Shown here one piece after another: positions 6,677-7,087 of a stretch of DNA of 7,087 bases (position 1 is its first letter; each line of letters begins with the position of its first letter). Under the pieces are notes generated by a model, which saw only the letters and a program-made list of their open reading frames with translations, had not been told where the DNA came from and ran no database searches. The translations under genes were made by a program, and so were the position numbers. This DNA is from JAAFKA01 sp044348925 (GTDB taxonomy: Bacteria > Bacteroidota > Bacteroidia > Cytophagales > Thermoflexibacteraceae), in the NCBI GenBank assembly GCA_044348925.1, contig JBIKRY010000252.1, positions 1-7,087 on the forward strand, given 5' to 3'.

Positions 6677-6792
6677 GTAAAAGAAAACAACAAGCAAACA
6701 TTTGCTAAGTCTTAACAAAATTTTTTGCAATAAAATTAAGTCTTGTTATTTGGCTTGTCGCTAATGAAAAATCTTACAAAATTTATTTTTAT

Positions 6793-6830
6793 ATGTTATT
6801 CATAGCAATATGGGTAACATTTTTTGTTTT
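6793..6830 (+). terminator. Intrinsic terminator with GCAA tetraloop
   Basis: ATGTTATTCATA (6793-6804) pairs over 12 positions with TATGGGTAACAT (6809-6820), including two G-U pairs, around a GCAA loop (6805-6808), a stable GNRA tetraloop. It is followed by T at 6820-6825 and four more T after a G. The two G-U pairs would become A-C mismatches on the other strand, so the structure favours + strand RNA. It lies about 115 bp beyond the stop of the small gene and probably ends that transcript. Confidence 0.7.
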
Positions 6831-6892
6831 ATGCTAAACCAGCAATAAATTTTTAGGTAATGTAATTTCTCATCTTACTTCTTTTTTCTTAT

Positions 6893-7023
6893 TAGGTTTT
6901 CCGCATCAAAATTATTTTAACCACATAGTAACATAGATACATAGATACATAGAAAAATAGAAGTTAAGGAAGGTACTATAAGTAGAAAAACTGTGTAAAT
7001 CTGCGTGTTCTGTGTTATCCGTG
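6893..7023 (+). repeat. Dispersed hairpin-forming repeat, copy B
   Basis: This is the longer copy of the element at 1961-2083. Left arm 6919-6952 has four CATAG units; right arm 6991-7025 has four CTGTGT-like units. Complementary blocks are TAACATAGA 6929-6937 with TCTGTGTTA 7009-7017, ACA 6939-6941 with TGT 7006-7008, TAGA 6942-6945 with TCTG 7000-7003, and ACATAG 6947-6952 with CTGTGT 6991-6996. Each longer block contains a U-G wobble, so folding favours + strand RNA. The 38-nt loop (6953-6990) matches copy A at 35 positions. It sits downstream of the terminator, in front of whatever gene lies to the right. Confidence 0.85.
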
Positions 7024-7087
7024 TTCAATATTTTAGCAGTAAGACGAATTTTATTACAATTTTATTACATAAACCTTACTTTAAAAT

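Larger units (their letters stand above)
6677..7087. other. Gene-free 411-bp intergenic stretch
   Basis: I see no credible gene here on either strand. From left to right it holds an AT-rich stretch with TAAGTCTT twice and a 6-bp stem too tight to matter (6693-6706), a 13-codon open frame at 6764-6805 that is probably chance, a terminator (6793-6825), repeat copy B (6893-7023), and a final AT-rich part. The last part contains an 11-bp tandem duplication of AATTTTATTAC (7047-7057 and 7058-7068). It probably leads to a gene starting beyond the right edge. Confidence 0.7.

Noticed and set aside
6693..6706. AGCAAA/TTTGCT inverted repeat after the small gene
   Set aside because: The 2-nt loop cannot close as drawn and there is no T run directly after it; the terminator at 6793-6830 is far better.
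6764..6805. 13-codon open frame (MKNLTKFIFICYS)
   Set aside because: Too short, no leader, and its end runs into the terminator stem; it may only mimic a signal-peptide start by chance.
6925..6952. Short tandem CATAG units considered as a CRISPR-like array
   Set aside because: The units are 8 bp with no spacers and no cas genes nearby; they form one arm of a hairpin.

Overview
The window looks like a chromosomal segment of an AT-rich member of the Bacteroidota, most likely a Cytophagales-type gliding bacterium. Four things point there: strong A/T bias in coding and non-coding DNA; every complete gene begins with a signal peptide whose predicted cleavage site is followed by glutamine; there are no Shine-Dalgarno leaders, while TAnnTTTG-type -7 boxes are present; and one protein resembles GldN of the type IX secretion/gliding machinery. 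This placement is inferred from sequence style, not from a marker gene.

Layout, all on the + strand. 2-160 is the 3' end of an unidentified gene. 161-432 is intergenic and holds a perfect 19-bp terminator hairpin inside a 13-bp direct repeat, then a good Bacteroidota-type promoter. 433-1947 encodes a 504-residue exported protein that reads as three tandem, diverged GldN-like modules. 1948-2131 is largely filled by copy A of a dispersed hairpin-forming repeat. 2132-4228 encodes a 698-residue exported protein resembling the (alpha/alpha)6-barrel glycosidases. 4229-4376 contains a perfect 20-bp inverted repeat. 4377-6146 encodes a 589-residue exported protein with five OmpL47-like beta repeats. 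6232-6676 is a small exported-protein gene whose signal-peptide and mature frames are separated at a run of eight T. 6677-7087 has no gene but carries a terminator with a GCAA loop and copy B of the dispersed repeat.

The genes share export rather than an evident pathway. Hairpins or repeats separate most of them, so they look like single transcription units; only the OmpL47-like gene and the small frameshifted gene (85 bp apart) could be co-transcribed. I see no defence, mobile, CRISPR or biosynthetic system. The observations most worth following are the triplicated GldN-like protein, the paired hairpin repeat with a conserved purine-rich loop, and the T8 frameshift directly behind a signal peptide.
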